From Campylobacter coli (lineage in GTDB: Bacteria; Campylobacterota; Campylobacteria; Campylobacterales; Campylobacteraceae), in assembly GCA_039516895.1 (NCBI GenBank), contig CP154437.1:1240001-1304000 (forward strand): a DNA stretch of 64,000 nucleotides, read 5' to 3'. The notes beneath the pieces are model-generated. The model was not told the origin of the DNA and ran no database searches. It worked only from the letters and a program-made list of their open reading frames with translations. A program made the translations under genes and the position numbers. Numbering within the stretch: position 1 is the first letter of the stretch; each line of letters starts with the position of its first letter. Shown here piece by piece: positions 62,435 to 64,000 of the stretch.

Positions 62435-64000
62435 TTAAAATAAAATCTCACTTTCGTTAAATTTCATATTTGCTCTTGGTAGAGGCGATTTGATAGTATA
62501 ATAAGCATTTTTCCCCTTGTAACTTCCTCTATATACCCCATTTGGAATACTGAATTTTCTTGTAGTATCAGGAAATTTCTCTAAGTATTTGTTTAAAAAT
62601 TCTCTAAATACAGGAGCAGAGGTCCTAGCCCCACCCTCTGTATAACGCATAGGCTTATTATTGTCATTTCCATACCAAATCAAAGCTTCAATCTCAGGCG
62701 TTAAGCCACAAAACCAAGCATCGATATTTTTGTTTGTAGTTCCCGTTTTTCCTGCTATTTCTATACCTTCAACCCTTGCATTGCGCCCTGTGCCATGCTC
62801 TACAACATTTCTCATCATATCTAAAACCAAAAAGCTTTGTGCTTCATCGCTCACTCTGTATTCATTTGAGTTAAATTCCATAATAATTTGATCATTTCTA
62901 TCTTGCACTTGCCTAATAATTTGTGGCTCTTTTATAACTCCGTAATTTCCAAACATAGTATAAAATTTAGAATACTCCAAAGGAGAAATTCCAAAACTTC
63001 CTAAAACAATCGATAAATTAGCCGGAATATCTCTAAAGCCAAATTCTACAAGTTTTGAATGAAGTACATCTAGTCCCATATTGAGTGCGAGATTGATAGT
63101 AGCTAGATTTCTTGAGCGTGTTAAGGCTTCTTTTAGGGTAATCAAGCCAAGGAATTTACCTCCATCGTTTTTGGGTTTCCAGTCTTTATTATCCCCTGCC
63201 CCACCTTCAAAAATTCTAGAAATATCCGCAATCTCACTCACAGGCGAATAACCAAGATTAATAGCTGCTTGATATACAAAAGGCTTAAAGGAACTACCCG
63301 GTTGTCGCGTGCTTTGAGTGGCTCGGTTGTAATTGCTTTTTTCATAATCAACCCCTCCTACCAAAGCTAAAACATCTCCGCTTTGATGATTAACAACCAC
63401 CATAGCTCCATTTAGCGTGCTTAAGTTTGCATCTTTATCGCGTTTTACTATTTCATCATAACCAAATTTTAAGGCGTTTTGAGCCATTTCTTGTACATCT
63501 AAATCTATATTTAAAGTGATTTTATAGCCACCTGTTTTAAGATCTTTAATGCTAGGACTTAATTGCTTAATCACCTCATCTACGACATAAGGAGCTGCAT
63601 TTTGCGTTAAAGTATCATCATAAATTTGAGGAATTTCTTTCATAGCCTCATCGTATTCTGCTTTAGAAATCCAACCTAATGTATACATTCTTGCTACAAC
63701 ATTATTTGCTCTTGCGATAGAAAGATCTAAATGTTTTGTAGGATCATAACTGCTTGGTGCTTTTGGCATACCCACAAGCATAGCAATCTCTTTAAGACTT
63801 AACTCGTTTAGATTCTTATGAAAATATCCTTGCGCAGCTGTTTTAACCCCATAATACCCATGCCCAAAAAAGATATAATTTAAATATCTTTCCAAAATTT
63901 GCTCTTTGCTTAAAATCGTTTCCATTTTGTAGGCGAGCAAGGCTTCACGAATTTTACGAGTGATGGTTCTTTCAGGAGTTAATTCTGTGTTTTTGATAAA
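62435..64000 (-). CDS. pbpA: Penicillin-binding protein 1A, C-terminal part (start outside window)
   Basis: 522 residues are visible and the frame stays open through position 64000, so the N-terminus (membrane helix and start of the glycosyltransferase domain) is missing. The glycosyltransferase end KMETILSKEQILERYLNYIFFGHGYYGV is present. The transpeptidase domain shows STRQPGSSFKPF (active Ser), TRSRNLATINL (SxN) and IAGKTGTT (KTG). It polymerises and cross-links peptidoglycan. The ATG at 63938-63940 is internal (Met of KMETI) and not the start. Confidence 0.95.
   Translation of the reverse strand, partial: FIKNTELTPERTITRKIREALLAYKMETILSKEQILERYLNYIFFGHGYYGVKTAAQGYFHKNLNELSLKEIAMLVGMPKAPSSYDPTKHLDLSIARANNVVARMYTLGWISKAEYDEAMKEIPQIYDDTLTQNAAPYVVDEVIKQLSPSIKDLKTGGYKITLNIDLDVQEMAQNALKFGYDEIVKRDKDANLSTLNGAMVVVNHQSGDVLALVGGVDYEKSNYNRATQSTRQPGSSFKPFVYQAAINLGYSPVSEIADISRIFEGGAGDNKDWKPKNDGGKFLGLITLKEALTRSRNLATINLALNMGLDVLHSKLVEFGFRDIPANLSIVLGSFGISPLEYSKFYTMFGNYGVIKEPQIIRQVQDRNDQIIMEFNSNEYRVSDEAQSFLVLDMMRNVVEHGTGRNARVEGIEIAGKTGTTNKNIDAWFCGLTPEIEALIWYGNDNNKPMRYTEGGARTSAPVFREFLNKYLEKFPDTTRKFSIPNGVYRGSYKGKNAYYTIKSPLPRANMKFNESEILF

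Noticed and set aside
63938-63940. ATG taken as the start of pbpA
   Set aside because: The frame continues open and conserved to position 64000, so this Met is internal.

Overview
The window is AT-rich epsilonproteobacterial chromosome from a thermotolerant Campylobacter close to C. jejuni/C. coli. This rests on the oorDABC 2-oxoglutarate oxidoreductase, the FlpA-type lipoprotein, the monomeric isocitrate dehydrogenase, a CmeR-like operator, sigma-54 and sigma-28 flagellar promoters and the gene order. I cannot fix the species. As I recall the C. jejuni NCTC 11168 map, positions 1-8921 correspond to the Cj1272c-Cj1282 block (spoT to mrdB) and 15390-64000 to the Cj0562-Cj0508 block (dnaB to pbpA). 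The two blocks are not adjacent in that strain, so the segment between them sits at a synteny breakpoint.

Layout. 1-7738 (minus strand): spoT (partial), rpoZ, pyrH, an EnvC-like M23 protein with ftsX and ftsE, trmB, flpA and a pseudouridine synthase. 7815-9043 (plus): the SEDS protein gene mrdB and a Met-type tRNA. 9044-15308: an accessory segment. It holds a non-coding, possibly relic stretch, an intact EexN-type entry-exclusion lipoprotein, a truncated VirB6/TrbL-like fragment whose end touches the first CRISPR repeat, a 15-repeat CRISPR array, a tracrRNA gene, and cas2-cas1-cas9 on the opposite strand. This is a minimal type II-C system. Its 1000-residue Cas9 resembles, from memory, the C. 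lari protein more than the 984-residue C. jejuni one. 15390-23844: dnaB, an outer-membrane barrel gene behind a CmeR-like operator, a MATE exporter, a YpdA-like oxidoreductase, proA, a FUSC-like membrane protein, efp and RNase P RNA. 23852-26868: flaG-fliD-fliS and a small partner gene behind a sigma-28 box. 26982-34784: ubiD, hemC, fxsA-like, proS, hemA, a polyprenyl diphosphate synthase and two small genes. 34913-42921: one TCA-cycle operon, icd-mdh-sucC-sucD-oorD-oorA-oorB-oorC. 43038-51861: an AsmA-like giant, mltG, flgB-flgC-fliE-ftsI behind a sigma-54 promoter, a Na/Pi cotransporter and a small membrane protein. 51858-64000: a rhodanese, htpG, crcB, plsC, an SH3-domain membrane protein, purQ-purS-purC, ctpA, a CsoR-like regulator, clpB behind a consensus promoter overlapped by an HspR-type inverted repeat, and the start-less end of pbpA.

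The most unusual part is 8967-15308. A tRNA gene, decayed type IV secretion genes, a surviving entry-exclusion lipoprotein and a type II-C CRISPR system lie side by side at a synteny break. This suggests that conjugative-element debris and CRISPR-Cas share an insertion history. The tracrRNA anti-repeat matches this array's repeat, including a change relative to C. jejuni, and a loop-to-tail pseudoknot can be drawn. The system therefore looks intact and self-consistent.
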